Assembly: GCA_028871195.1 (NCBI GenBank)
Contig: JAGWNT010000001.1
Coordinates: 1-64,000, forward strand
Source: REEB85 sp018971455
GTDB lineage: Bacteria; Pseudomonadota; Alphaproteobacteria; Acetobacterales; Acetobacteraceae
Reading direction: 5' to 3'
Length of the DNA: 64,000 bases
Part shown: piece after piece, positions 25,622 to 33,677 of the stretch
How positions within the stretch are numbered: the first letter of the stretch is position 1
Layout: each line of letters opens with the position of its first letter
The notes under the pieces: model-generated
Databases searched by the model: none
What the model was told of the DNA's origin: nothing
The model's input: only the letters and a program-made list of their open reading frames with translations
Program-made: the position numbers and the translations under genes

Positions 25622-25670
25622 AGAGCACGTTCATCCGACCTGATGAGTCCATCAGGTCGGATCGTGCTCT
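25622..25670. repeat. Dispersed palindromic repeat, copy 1
   Basis: A 49-base nested palindrome: outer arms AGAGCACG/CGTGCTCT (8 bp) and inner arms CCGACCTGATG/CATCAGGTCGG (11 bp) around a 4-base tip. Related but degraded copies occur at 38110 and 61028. All three lie just after a gene's stop. This looks like a REP-type intergenic element and may double as a terminator. Confidence 0.75.
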
Positions 25671-25721
25671 ACCGCAATCCCGCTTCGGCTCGGATCGCGG
25701 CGCCGGAAGATCTCCCCGCCG

Positions 25722-26099
25722 TCAGGACTCGCGACGAAACGCATCCGCGATGCGGCGCACCGCGCCGGCCTGGTCGACCAGCAGCACGTCGAAGCGCACG
25801 CCCTCGGCGCCCCAGTGCGGGTTTTCGCCCAGCAGGATTTCGGCCGCCGCCAGCAGCCGTGCCTGCTGGCGGGCGGACAGCGCCGCCGCCGCATCGGCCA
25901 GCGTGGGGCGCTGCTTGACCTCGATGAACGCGACCAGTCCGCCGCGCGTCGCCACCGCATCCACCTCGCCGGCCGCCGTGCGTGCCCGCCGTGCCAGCAC
26001 TGTCCAGCCATCACCCTCGAGCGCCGCGCAGGCCAGCGCCTCGGCATCGAGCCCGCTGGCATGGGCCCGGCTGCCGCGCGCCCGCCGCGCCGCGGTCAT
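25722..26099 (-). CDS. yraN: YraN family (UPF0102) putative endonuclease-like protein
   Basis: A 125-residue protein with the restriction-endonuclease-like core GEVDAVATRGGLVAFIEVKQR (shown here only as motif: Asp in EVD, then E-V-K), typical of YraN. The fold is that of Holliday-junction resolvase-like nucleases, but activity is not well established. Its ATG overlaps the stop of the upstream yegD-like gene by 4 bases (ATGA). Confidence 0.88.
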   Translation of the reverse strand: MTAARRARGSRAHASGLDAEALACAALEGDGWTVLARRARTAAGEVDAVATRGGLVAFIEVKQRPTLADAAAALSARQQARLLAAAEILLGENPHWGAEGVRFDVLLVDQAGAVRRIADAFRRES

Positions 26100-27355
26100 G
26101 CCGCCCGCCCCAGCCGGTCGCGCCCGATCAGCGCCAGCCCCTCGGCCACCGAGACGAATTCGCCGCCCGCGCGCAGCGTGGCCGCGCCGAAACGCGCGGC
26201 GAAGAGCGCGCGCACCGCCGGCACGAAAGAGGTGCCGCCGGTGAGAAACACATGGTCGATGGCCGGATGCCCGGCCTCGGCCAGGGCCCGCTCGATGGTC
26301 GCGTCGAGCCGCGCCAGATCGGGCGCGATCCAGCTCTCGAAATCGGCGCGGGTGACGCGCTGCTCGATGACGAAGCGGCCATGGGCGAAGCGCAGAACCG
26401 CCTCGGGCGCCCGCGACAGTGCGGCCTTCAGCGCCGCCACGCTCTGGTAGAGATGGAATCCCATCTCGTCCTCGATGAGCGCGATCAGCGCTTCCAGCCG
26501 CTGCGGGTGCTCACTGGCGCGCGCCACCTCCGCAATGGCGCGCAAGGTGCGCGGCGCGCGCATCAGGCTGAGCAGGTGCCATCGCGCGAAGGAGGAAAAA
26601 TATTCCGGCGGCACCGGAAGCCGCTTGCCCATGATGGTGTACTCGTCACCCTTGCCGAGCAGCGGGCAGATCACCCGGTCGATGATGCGATAATCGAAAT
26701 GATCTCCCGCAATGCCGATGCCGGCATGGCCGAGTGCGGTCATCCCGGCCCCGGGTTCGAAGCGCAGAACCGAGAAATCGCTGGTGCCGCCACCGAAATC
26801 GCCGATTAGCACCGTCGCGGCCCGGTCCAGCGTACGGGCGAAACGATAGCCGGCGCCCTCCGGCTCCAGCGCGAACGTCACATCGCCGAACCCGGCCTCG
26901 CCATACGCCGCCCGCAGCCGCGCGAGCGCCAGCGTCTCGTCGGGGTGGCCGCCGGCAAACCGGACCGGTCGTCCCGCGACGATGCTGGCGCCGGCGAGCG
27001 GCAATCCCGCGCGCTGCGCCAGCTCGGCCAGAAACAGGGCGATCAGCCGCTCCAGCGTGAAGGGGCGGCCATAGATGCGCGTTTCGGTGAAGCTGCGCTG
27101 GGCGAGGTAGGTCTTGGGCGACATGATGAGCCGCGTGTCGAGCGGATCGTCCAGATAGGCCGCCACCGCCGCCGGGCCCGCCTCGTGGCGCAGCGCCCCG
27201 CTTGCCTGTTCCGTCCAGAAGCACAGTACCGAGCGGAACACCTCCTCCACTACGTCGCCGGCGGCAAAGCGCGCGGTGCTGACCGCGCCATCCGGTCCGA
27301 GGATGGCGGCCACGGAATTGGTGGTGCCGAAATCGACACCGATCACCGCGCGCAT
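26096..27355 (-). CDS. yegD: Hsp70 family protein, YegD-like
   Basis: A 419-residue actin-fold ATPase. VDFGTTNSV at residues 7-15 (phosphate 1), IGDFGGGTSDF in the middle (phosphate 2) and LTGGTSFVPAV near the end (adenosine loop) are all present. It lacks the substrate-binding domain of DnaK, as YegD proteins do. Its clients are unknown. It overlaps yraN and is 9 bases downstream of the DUF6614-like gene's partner strand boundary, in one minus-strand row of genes. Confidence 0.88.
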   Translation of the reverse strand: MRAVIGVDFGTTNSVAAILGPDGAVSTARFAAGDVVEEVFRSVLCFWTEQASGALRHEAGPAAVAAYLDDPLDTRLIMSPKTYLAQRSFTETRIYGRPFTLERLIALFLAELAQRAGLPLAGASIVAGRPVRFAGGHPDETLALARLRAAYGEAGFGDVTFALEPEGAGYRFARTLDRAATVLIGDFGGGTSDFSVLRFEPGAGMTALGHAGIGIAGDHFDYRIIDRVICPLLGKGDEYTIMGKRLPVPPEYFSSFARWHLLSLMRAPRTLRAIAEVARASEHPQRLEALIALIEDEMGFHLYQSVAALKAALSRAPEAVLRFAHGRFVIEQRVTRADFESWIAPDLARLDATIERALAEAGHPAIDHVFLTGGTSFVPAVRALFAARFGAATLRAGGEFVSVAEGLALIGRDRLGRAA

Positions 27356-27364
27356 GATGCGGTC

Positions 27365-27715
27365 TCAGAACTTCTCGTCGCCGCGCCGGCGCACCGGGTC
27401 GGGGAAGTCGCGGTAGAGGGCGAAGACCGGGTTGCGCACCAGCGAATTGACGCCGTGATGCAGGCTCTCCTCGGGATCGGCGCGGGTGGCGATCCGGCTG
27501 AACGCGGCTTCGAGCTGCACTAGGTCGCGCACTTCCAGCATGATGTGCCAGTCGCCCATGCCGCGCAGGCCGAAGCCCAGCTTGGCGCGGGTCAGCCGCC
27601 AGCGCTCGATCAGCCCCTCCGCGCGCAAATGGCCGAGATAACGATCGAGCGCCTCGGCGAAGGCGATGTCGCCGGTTCCGGGCGCGGTGTCGCAGAACAC
27701 ATGATAGATATCCAT
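27365..27715 (-). CDS. DUF6614-like small protein
   Basis: A 116-residue soluble protein starting MDIYHVFCDTAPG. The pattern (early HVFCDL-like strand, a helix LDRYLGHLRAEGLIERWRLTR, then GDWHIMLEVRDLVQLEAAF and HHGVNSLVRNPVFALYRDFPD) matches a conserved protein of unknown function that I believe is classed as DUF6614; it resembles a ferredoxin-like dimeric barrel. It lies between the importer ATPase gene upstream and the yegD-like gene downstream on the same strand. Confidence 0.7.
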   Translation of the reverse strand: MDIYHVFCDTAPGTGDIAFAEALDRYLGHLRAEGLIERWRLTRAKLGFGLRGMGDWHIMLEVRDLVQLEAAFSRIATRADPEESLHHGVNSLVRNPVFALYRDFPDPVRRRGDEKF

Positions 27716-27731
27716 CGCATGCGCGCGCGGC

Positions 27732-28721
27732 TCACGCCGTGCGCCCCTCCTGTACGGCATGGCAGGCAACCAGAACGCCGCCATGGGCCAGCGGGTCGGG
27801 CCGCTCGGCGCGGCAGCGCGCATTGGCCAGCGGGCAGCGCGGGTGAAAGGCGCAGCCGGGCGGCGGGTCGATCGGGCTCGGCACCTCGCCGCCCACCGGC
27901 GTGCGCACCCGCCCGCTCATTTCCAGGTCGGGAATCGCCTCCAGCAGCAGCTTTGTGTAGGGATGCAGCGGCGCGTGGAAAATGCGCTCCGCCGGGCCCT
28001 GCTCGACGATGCGCCCGAGATACATCACGCCCAGCCGGTCCGCCATGTGGCGAACCACGGCGAGGTTGTGGCTGATGAACAGGTAGGTCAGGCCAAGACG
28101 CTGCTGCAATTCGCGCATCAGGTTCAGGATCTGCGCCTGCACCGAGACATCGAGCGCGCTGGTCGGCTCGTCGCAGACCAGGAAATCCGGCTGGCTCGAC
28201 AGGGCTCGCGCGATGGAGATGCGCTGGCGTTGGCCGCCGCTGAACTCATGCGGAAACTTCTCCCCATCCGCCGCCGCCAGCCCGACCTGCGCGAGCAGCT
28301 CGCCGACCCGCGCCGCGATCTCGGCACGGCCGCGCAGCAGGCCGAATGCACGGATCGGCTCGGCGACGATGTCGCGCACCCGCCAGCGCGGATTGAGCGA
28401 GGCATAGGGATCCTGGAAGATCATGTTCATCCGCCGCCGCATCGCCGGTTGCGCGCGGGCGGCCGAAATCGGCTGGCCCTCGAAGCTGATCTCGCCGGCA
28501 CTCGGCGCGTAGAGGCCGACGGCCAAGCGCGCGATGGTCGATTTCCCGCACCCGCTCTCGCCCACCAGCGCCAGGGTTGCGCCGCGGGTGATGGTGAAGG
28601 TGGCTTCGTCCACCGCGCGCAGCAGCCGCCGCTTCTCGCGCGTGGCCAGGCGCTGGAGGAGGGGGCGGGAGACATCGAAGCTGCGGCAGAGGCCGGCGGC
28701 TTCAAGGACGATGTCGCTCAT
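27732..28721 (-). CDS. Dpp/Opp-type ABC transporter ATPase (DppF-like)
   Basis: A 329-residue ATPase of the peptide/nickel class. Walker A GESGCGKST lies near residue 54, signature FSGGQRQR near 165, Walker B FLVCDEPTSALD, and a C-terminal oligopeptide extension with the CAFHPRCPLA and CRAERP cysteines that can hold an iron-sulfur cluster in this family. Its start overlaps the DppD-like stop (ATGA). It pairs with the next ATPase to power the two permeases upstream. Confidence 0.92.
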   Translation of the reverse strand: MSDIVLEAAGLCRSFDVSRPLLQRLATREKRRLLRAVDEATFTITRGATLALVGESGCGKSTIARLAVGLYAPSAGEISFEGQPISAARAQPAMRRRMNMIFQDPYASLNPRWRVRDIVAEPIRAFGLLRGRAEIAARVGELLAQVGLAAADGEKFPHEFSGGQRQRISIARALSSQPDFLVCDEPTSALDVSVQAQILNLMRELQQRLGLTYLFISHNLAVVRHMADRLGVMYLGRIVEQGPAERIFHAPLHPYTKLLLEAIPDLEMSGRVRTPVGGEVPSPIDPPPGCAFHPRCPLANARCRAERPDPLAHGGVLVACHAVQEGRTA

Positions 28722-29689
28722 GCGGCCCCGCCGCCGGCAAACAGGTGGCAGGCGACCTCGGTGGCGACGGCGTGGCGCAGCTCCGGCCGCTGCTGGCGGC
28801 ACCGGTCGAACACGCTGGCGCAGCGCGGGTTGAAGGCGCAGCCTTGGGGAATCGCGGTCAGCCGCGGCATCGCCCCATCGATCTGGCGCAGCCGCTCGAC
28901 GCGCTGCGTAAGGCTCGGGATGCTGCCCATGAGCCCTTCCGTGTAGGGGTGGGCGGGGTGCTGCACCACTGCCCGCACCGGGCCGATTTCGGCGATCCGC
29001 CCGGCATACATCACCGCCACCCGATCGGCGGTCTCGGCGATCACCCCCATGTCGTGCGTCACCAGCATCACCGAAGTGCCGTGCTCGCGTGCCAGGCGCC
29101 GCAGCAGCGTGATGATCTGCGCCTGGATCGAGACGTCGAGGGCCGTGGTCGGCTCGTCGGCGATCACCAGCCGCGGCTCGCCGCACAGCGCCAGCGCGAT
29201 GACCACGCGCTGGCGCATGCCGCCGGAGAATTCGTGCGGATAAGCGCCGAGGCGATCGCGCGCGGCGGGAATGCCGACTTCCTCGAGCCATCGGACCGCG
29301 CGCGCCCGGGCGTCCCGCTCCGAAAGCCGAAGGTGTGTCTGGATGGTCTCGACAAGCTGGCGCCCGATGGTGAAGAGCGGATCGAGCGTGGTCAGCGGGT
29401 CCTGGAAGATGGCGCCGATCTGCCGCCCGCGGATGCGGCGCATCGCCTCGGTGCCGAGATTGTCGATGCGCGCGCCGTCCAGCAGGATGCGCCCGCCGGC
29501 AATCCGCCCCGGCGGCTCGAGCAGGCCGATGATGGCGGCGCCGGTCAGCGATTTGCCCGCACCGCTCTCGCCGACAACGCCGAGGATCTCGCCTTCCTCG
29601 ATGGCAAACGAGATGTCGTCGATCGCCCGCAGCGTCCCGCGGCGGGAGGGGAATTCGACGCTCAGCTTCTCGACCTCGAGCAGCGCCAT
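28718..29689 (-). CDS. Dpp/Opp-type ABC transporter ATPase (DppD-like)
   Basis: A 323-residue ATPase. Walker A GESGAGKSL is near residue 40, signature FSGGMRQR near 154 and Walker B VIADEPTTALD near 173. The C-terminal CAFNPRCASVFDRC element is the usual Cys-rich tail. ATG 29689 overlaps the permease stop by one base. It is the second ATPase of the same importer. Confidence 0.92.
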   Translation of the reverse strand: MALLEVEKLSVEFPSRRGTLRAIDDISFAIEEGEILGVVGESGAGKSLTGAAIIGLLEPPGRIAGGRILLDGARIDNLGTEAMRRIRGRQIGAIFQDPLTTLDPLFTIGRQLVETIQTHLRLSERDARARAVRWLEEVGIPAARDRLGAYPHEFSGGMRQRVVIALALCGEPRLVIADEPTTALDVSIQAQIITLLRRLAREHGTSVMLVTHDMGVIAETADRVAVMYAGRIAEIGPVRAVVQHPAHPYTEGLMGSIPSLTQRVERLRQIDGAMPRLTAIPQGCAFNPRCASVFDRCRQQRPELRHAVATEVACHLFAGGGAA

Positions 29690-30600
29690 CAGCGCAGCCT
29701 CGGGTTGAGCGCGTCGCGCAGCCAGTCGCCTAGCAGGTTGATGGCGAGCACCATCAAGGCCAGCGTGATGCCGGGAAACACCGTCACCCACCACTCCCCG
29801 GAGAACAGGAAGTCATTGCCGATGCGGATGAGCGTGCCCAGCGAGGGCTGCGTCGGCGGCAGGCCGACGCCGAGGAAGGACAGCGTCGCCTCGTCGAGGA
29901 TCGCGAGCCCCAGGCTCAGCGTCGCGATCACCAGCATCGGCCCCAGCACGTTGGGCAGGATGTGGCTGAGCATGATGCGCCAGGACGGAATGCCGATGAC
30001 TCGCGCCGCCATGACGTAGTCGCGCCCCCGCTCGACCAGCGTGGACCCGCGCACGGTGCGGGCGAATTGCGGCCAGCGCGCGATGCCGATGGCGAAGATG
30101 ATGACGTAGAGGCTCAACTGGTCGTGGTACTGGCGCGGAAGCAGGGCCTGCACCACGCCATCGACCAGCAATGCGATCAGGATCGAGGGGAAGGTCAGCT
30201 GAACATCGGCAACGCGCATCAGCACCGCATCGGTCGCACCGCCCGCATAACCGGCCAGAAGCCCCACGCCGATGCCGACGGCGAGCGAGAAGATGATAGC
30301 CAGAAACCCCACGAACAGGCTCAGCCTGGTGCCGAACATGATGGCCGACAGGATGTCGCGCCCCTGGTCGTCGGTGCCGAGCAGGAAGGAGGCATTGCTG
30401 TCCGCCGCCGGCACGGGCGGCATGAAGCTGTTCATCAGGTTCAAGGTGGCGACGTCGAACGGGTTGTGCGGCGCGATCCAGGGCGCGAGGAAAGCGCCGA
30501 GGCCGAGGACCAGCACGATGAGGCCGGAGAACACCGCCACCGGCGAGCGGCGGAAGCTGTAGGCGAAATCGCTGTCCAGCGCGCGCGCGATGGCCTTCAT
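29689..30600 (-). CDS. Dpp/Opp-type ABC permease (DppC-like)
   Basis: A 303-residue inner-membrane permease with an N-terminal segment RSPVAVFSGLIVLVLG and further hydrophobic spans from residue 95 to the end. The periplasmic GTDDQGRDILS motif is characteristic of DppC-type subunits, and the EAA-like loop is seen near ARVIGIPSWRIMLSHILP. It forms the channel with the DppB-like subunit, whose gene overlaps it by 4 bases. Confidence 0.92.
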   Translation of the reverse strand: MKAIARALDSDFAYSFRRSPVAVFSGLIVLVLGLGAFLAPWIAPHNPFDVATLNLMNSFMPPVPAADSNASFLLGTDDQGRDILSAIMFGTRLSLFVGFLAIIFSLAVGIGVGLLAGYAGGATDAVLMRVADVQLTFPSILIALLVDGVVQALLPRQYHDQLSLYVIIFAIGIARWPQFARTVRGSTLVERGRDYVMAARVIGIPSWRIMLSHILPNVLGPMLVIATLSLGLAILDEATLSFLGVGLPPTQPSLGTLIRIGNDFLFSGEWWVTVFPGITLALMVLAINLLGDWLRDALNPRLR

Positions 30601-31586
30601 CGGCTGCCCCCGCGGCCGCGCCGATCAACGCGCAGGCGCGGATCGACGGCGTAGTAGAGCAGATCGACGATGAGGTTGATGAGGACGAAGAACACCGAGA
30701 CCAGCATCAGATAGGCCGACATCACCGGAATATCGGCCACCCCGATCGACTGCACCAGCAGCAGCCCCATGCCCGGCCACTGGAACACCGTTTCGGTGAC
30801 CAGCGAGAAGGCCAGCAGGCTGCCGATCTGCAGGCCGACGATGGTGATCACCGGCACCAACGTGTTCTTCAGAGCATGGCCGAAATGGATCGCCCGCTGC
30901 GACAGCCCGCGCGCGCGGGCGAATTTGATGTAATCGCTGCGGAGCACTTCCAGCATTTCCGTGCGCACCAGACGCATGATCAGCGTCATCTGGAACAGCC
31001 CCAGCGTGATGGACGGCAGGATCAGGGATTTCAGCCCCGAGAGCGTGAGGAAGCCGGTGCTCCAATGGGCGAAATTCACCACGCTTCCCCGCCCGAAGCT
31101 GGGCAGCCAGCCGAGCAGCACGGAGAAGAAGAGAATGAGCAGGATGCCGAGCAGGAACGTCGGCAGCGACACGCCGATCAGCGAGAACCCCATGATCAGC
31201 CGCGAGAGCCAGGACTCGCGATGGATGCCGGTATAGATGCCCAGCGGCACGCCGACCACGAGTGCGAGGATGGCCGATGCCAGCACCAGCTCGGCGGTGG
31301 CCGGAAAGCGCGCGGCGATCAGCCCGCCAACCGGCGTGGCCAGGCGATAGCTGAGGCCGAAATTGCCGTGCAGCATGGCCCACATGAAATGGCCGTACTG
31401 CACGAAGAAGGGCTGGTCGAGCCCGAGCGAATGCTGGAGCGCGAGGCGCTGCGCCTCGGTGAAATCCTGCCCGAGCATGATCTGCACGGGGTCGCCGACA
31501 TAGGCGAAGAGCGCAAAGGCGATGAAGCCGACGGCGAGCAGAACCGGAATCGCCTGGAGCAGGCGGGCGGCGATGTAGGCGAACAT
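30597..31586 (-). CDS. Dpp/Opp-type ABC permease (DppB-like)
   Basis: A 329-residue permease and the first gene of this importer operon. The DppB hallmarks are an N-terminal ARLLQAIPVLLAVGFIAF span, a periplasmic LGLDQPFFVQY region, and the EAA-type loop ARARGLSQRAIHFGHALKN. No periplasmic binding-protein gene is adjacent, so the substrate-binding partner must be encoded elsewhere, or lies outside the operon. Confidence 0.92.
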   Translation of the reverse strand: MFAYIAARLLQAIPVLLAVGFIAFALFAYVGDPVQIMLGQDFTEAQRLALQHSLGLDQPFFVQYGHFMWAMLHGNFGLSYRLATPVGGLIAARFPATAELVLASAILALVVGVPLGIYTGIHRESWLSRLIMGFSLIGVSLPTFLLGILLILFFSVLLGWLPSFGRGSVVNFAHWSTGFLTLSGLKSLILPSITLGLFQMTLIMRLVRTEMLEVLRSDYIKFARARGLSQRAIHFGHALKNTLVPVITIVGLQIGSLLAFSLVTETVFQWPGMGLLLVQSIGVADIPVMSAYLMLVSVFFVLINLIVDLLYYAVDPRLRVDRRGRGGSR

Positions 31587-31742
31587 GCCGCCTCAGCCGC
31601 CGCTTGCGGGGCGGCGCCGGGGCGCGCGCGGCGAAGGGGCGGGGAGCGGCATCGATCATCCTCGGCGGGTGGCGGGGTGCTCCAGCAAAGCCCAGCCCCG
31701 CCCGCATGGCAACACCGCGCGGGCGCAGGGCGTGCCATCGGC

Positions 31743-32786
31743 TCAATGCCGCAAGGGCGCCTCGTCATTCGCCCATTCGGCGACCAGCGCGAACGCCACG
31801 CCGAGCAGCACCGGGCCCACGAAGATGCCGAGCAGCCCGAAGGCGAAGGCGCCGCCGAGCACGCCCAGCATGGTCAGCAGGAACGGCAGCTGCGCGCCGC
31901 GCGAGATGAAATAGGGCCGGATCACCGTATCCGCCCCGCTCACCGCCACCACGCCATAGACGAAAAGCCCGATGCCGATGAAGACGCGCCCCGAAGCCAT
32001 CAGCCAAAGCGAGGCCGGAATCCACACCGTCGGCGCCCCGATCGGCAGAACCGACAGGCCGCCGGCAATCACGCCGAGCAGGGCTGGGCGCGGCACACCG
32101 CACACCCAGAGCCCGAGGGCGGTCAGGATGCCCTGCACCACCGCGGTGCCCAGAATGCCGTAGACGACGCCGCGGATGGTCGCCCCCGTCACCTCGATCA
32201 GGCGGCCCGCCCGCGGCCCGGCGATGCGCACCAGGATGCGCCGCAGCGTCACCGCCAGCTGGTCGCCCGAGGCGTAGAAGAAGAACGCCGCGAACAGCGC
32301 CAGCAGAAACAGCAGCACGCCATTGGCCAGGCCGAGCAGCAGGTTGAGGCCGAATTGCGCGGCAATGCCGAAATAGGGCCGGAACGCGGCCCCCATCACG
32401 GAGAGATCGGCCGCCCAGCTGTTCCACAACTTGCCCAGGCTCGGCCCCACCGCCGGCACGTTGAACAGCCAGGCCGGCGCGGTCGGCAGCCCGGCCGCCA
32501 CCGCGTCCTGCACCGCCCGCTGGATTTGCGCGACGTCGTCCGCACCGCTCGGCGCGGCCAACGCCAGCGGCAGCACGACGACGATGGCGGTGATGACCAC
32601 CATCGCCCCCGCGGCCACCGTCCGGCCGAGCCGCAAGCGCCCGCGCAGCCACTCGAAGACCGGCCAGGTGGTGAAGGTGAGGATGCCCGCCCAGAGCAAC
32701 GCGGAGAGGAACGGGTAGAGCACGAGCACGCAGCCCACCGCCACGCCGCCCAGCAACAGCCCCATCAAGACGCGTTCGGCGGTCAT
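31743..32786 (-). CDS. AI-2E family transporter-like membrane protein
   Basis: A 347-residue polytopic membrane protein of the AI-2E/PerM family. Hydrophobic spans fall at about residues 8-45, 55-80, 145-175, 205-270 and 285-340. The PIGAPTVWIPASLWL stretch in the second half is family-like. Some members export the signal AI-2, others are Na+/H+ antiporters; the sequence does not say which. ATG 32786 is chosen over an in-frame start at 32840 on family N-terminal length. Confidence 0.85.
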   Translation of the reverse strand: MTAERVLMGLLLGGVAVGCVLVLYPFLSALLWAGILTFTTWPVFEWLRGRLRLGRTVAAGAMVVITAIVVVLPLALAAPSGADDVAQIQRAVQDAVAAGLPTAPAWLFNVPAVGPSLGKLWNSWAADLSVMGAAFRPYFGIAAQFGLNLLLGLANGVLLFLLALFAAFFFYASGDQLAVTLRRILVRIAGPRAGRLIEVTGATIRGVVYGILGTAVVQGILTALGLWVCGVPRPALLGVIAGGLSVLPIGAPTVWIPASLWLMASGRVFIGIGLFVYGVVAVSGADTVIRPYFISRGAQLPFLLTMLGVLGGAFAFGLLGIFVGPVLLGVAFALVAEWANDEAPLRH

Positions 32787-33170
32787 CGGCGGCTCCCGGG
32801 CATGGGCGCGAGGTATCCCGCATGGTGCGGCGGCTTTCAACTCCCGCCTCCGGCGCGGCGCGCCACGACTGCGTGGTCGACGGAAAGCGCGCGAGCGATC
32901 ACGGAATCGAGATTTCAGAAGATAAAGTTCACGACTCCGTGTGGTGAATCCGGATCACGGTATGCAGGAATCTCGCAAACAAGTGAGCAAATAAAACTTG
33001 CATTGTCGTTGCGCGATTGGAGACGGAAAGCTATTCTGTTTCTTGACCGTTTCAGCCGACTTGTCTGCAACGGCCGGTGCGCACTTGCGTGGCCGGAAGT
33101 AGTGTTGCTGGCATGATCGGCAGGACCGGTATTGTGAACGTGTCCGAAACTGCCGAGCGCGGAGGGTGCC
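32787..33170. other. 384-base intergenic region before the repeat-protein operon
   Basis: This is the longest gene-free stretch of the window and is clearly less GC-rich than its surroundings between about 32910 and 33060. It separates the divergent AI-2E-like gene from the Lys/Glu-repeat protein, so it should contain both promoters. A possible -35 TTGACC is seen near 33041, but I cannot assign a convincing -10. I see no RNA gene and no operator-like palindrome. Confidence 0.55.
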
Positions 33171-33668
33171 ATGTCCGATCAACCGAACTCGCCGTCCAAA
33201 ACCACCGACAAGAAGATCGAGACTCTCGAGAAATTCACCCCGGAGAAGATCCACAAGATCGAGAAAATCGAGAAGCACGAGAAGTTCGAGAAGATCGAGC
33301 ACAAGGAGAAGCCTGAGAAATTCGAGCACAAGGAAAAACCGGAGAAGGTCGAGCACAAGGAAAAGCCCGAGAAATGGGAGCATAAGGAGAAGCCGGAGAA
33401 GTTCGAACATAAGGAAAAACCCGAAAAATTCGAACACAAGGAGTTCGGCAAGCTCGAGCATCCTGAAAAGGTGATCTTCGAGAACGACCCCAAGGGCATC
33501 GCCGAGGGCGGTCCGGTCACCAACCCCGGCCTGCCGGTCGAGCAGCGCATGGCCGCCCTCGAGCAGGCGGTCGCCTCGCTGCATCACTTCATTACCGCCC
33601 AGCAGCGCCCGGATCTCAGCCGCGGGGCGCTGGCCGGCGAGCCGACGGCGAAAAAGCCGGGCGGCTGA
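33171..33668 (+). CDS. Lys/Glu nonapeptide-repeat protein (candidate precursor peptide)
   Basis: A 165-residue, highly charged protein. Residues 42-86 are five perfect copies of a nonapeptide, [I/F/V/W]EHKEKPEK, framed by degenerate units before (EKFTPEKIHKIEK) and after (FEHKEFGK, LEHPEK). The C-terminal third differs: an NPGLPVEQRM lead into a helix (MAALEQAVASLHHFI), then QQRPDLSRGALAGEP. No signal peptide, no cysteines. The ATG follows GGAGGGTGCC. The next two genes (9 bases, then a 4-base overlap) encode ATP-grasp-type proteins. I infer a modified-peptide substrate: repeated Lys and Glu could form side-chain amide links, and the C-terminal helix could be the recognition part. An unmodified structural or stress protein is the alternative. 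Confidence 0.7.
   Translation: MSDQPNSPSKTTDKKIETLEKFTPEKIHKIEKIEKHEKFEKIEHKEKPEKFEHKEKPEKVEHKEKPEKWEHKEKPEKFEHKEKPEKFEHKEFGKLEHPEKVIFENDPKGIAEGGPVTNPGLPVEQRMAALEQAVASLHHFITAQQRPDLSRGALAGEPTAKKPGG
33294..33428 (+). repeat. Five in-frame 27-bp tandem repeats encoding [hydrophobic]EHKEKPEK
   Basis: Five contiguous 27-base units in coding phase. Third-codon positions vary between units (for example GAG/GAA and AAG/AAA), while the peptide is unchanged except for the first residue, which is always hydrophobic (Ile, Phe, Val, Trp, Phe). Silent divergence with fixed amino acids suggests selection on the peptide, not recent DNA slippage. Confidence 0.85.
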
Positions 33669-33677
33669 GCGGCGCCG

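Noticed and set aside
25586..25670. Attachment site or IS ends suggested by the nested palindromes
   Set aside because: No integrase or transposase lies nearby and similar copies recur at other gene ends, which fits a REP-like repeat better.
30876..33116. A 746-codon open frame on the + strand
   Set aside because: It is antisense to the DppB-like and AI-2E-family genes and has a low-complexity charged composition; both minus-strand genes have clear families.
33294..33428. Possible CRISPR array
   Set aside because: The 27-base units are contiguous, without spacers, and keep coding phase.
33179..33550. A 123-codon minus-strand frame with a repeated FSGFSLCSN pattern
   Set aside because: It is the reverse reading of the Lys/Glu repeats; the sense strand has a ribosome site and operon partners, the antisense does not.
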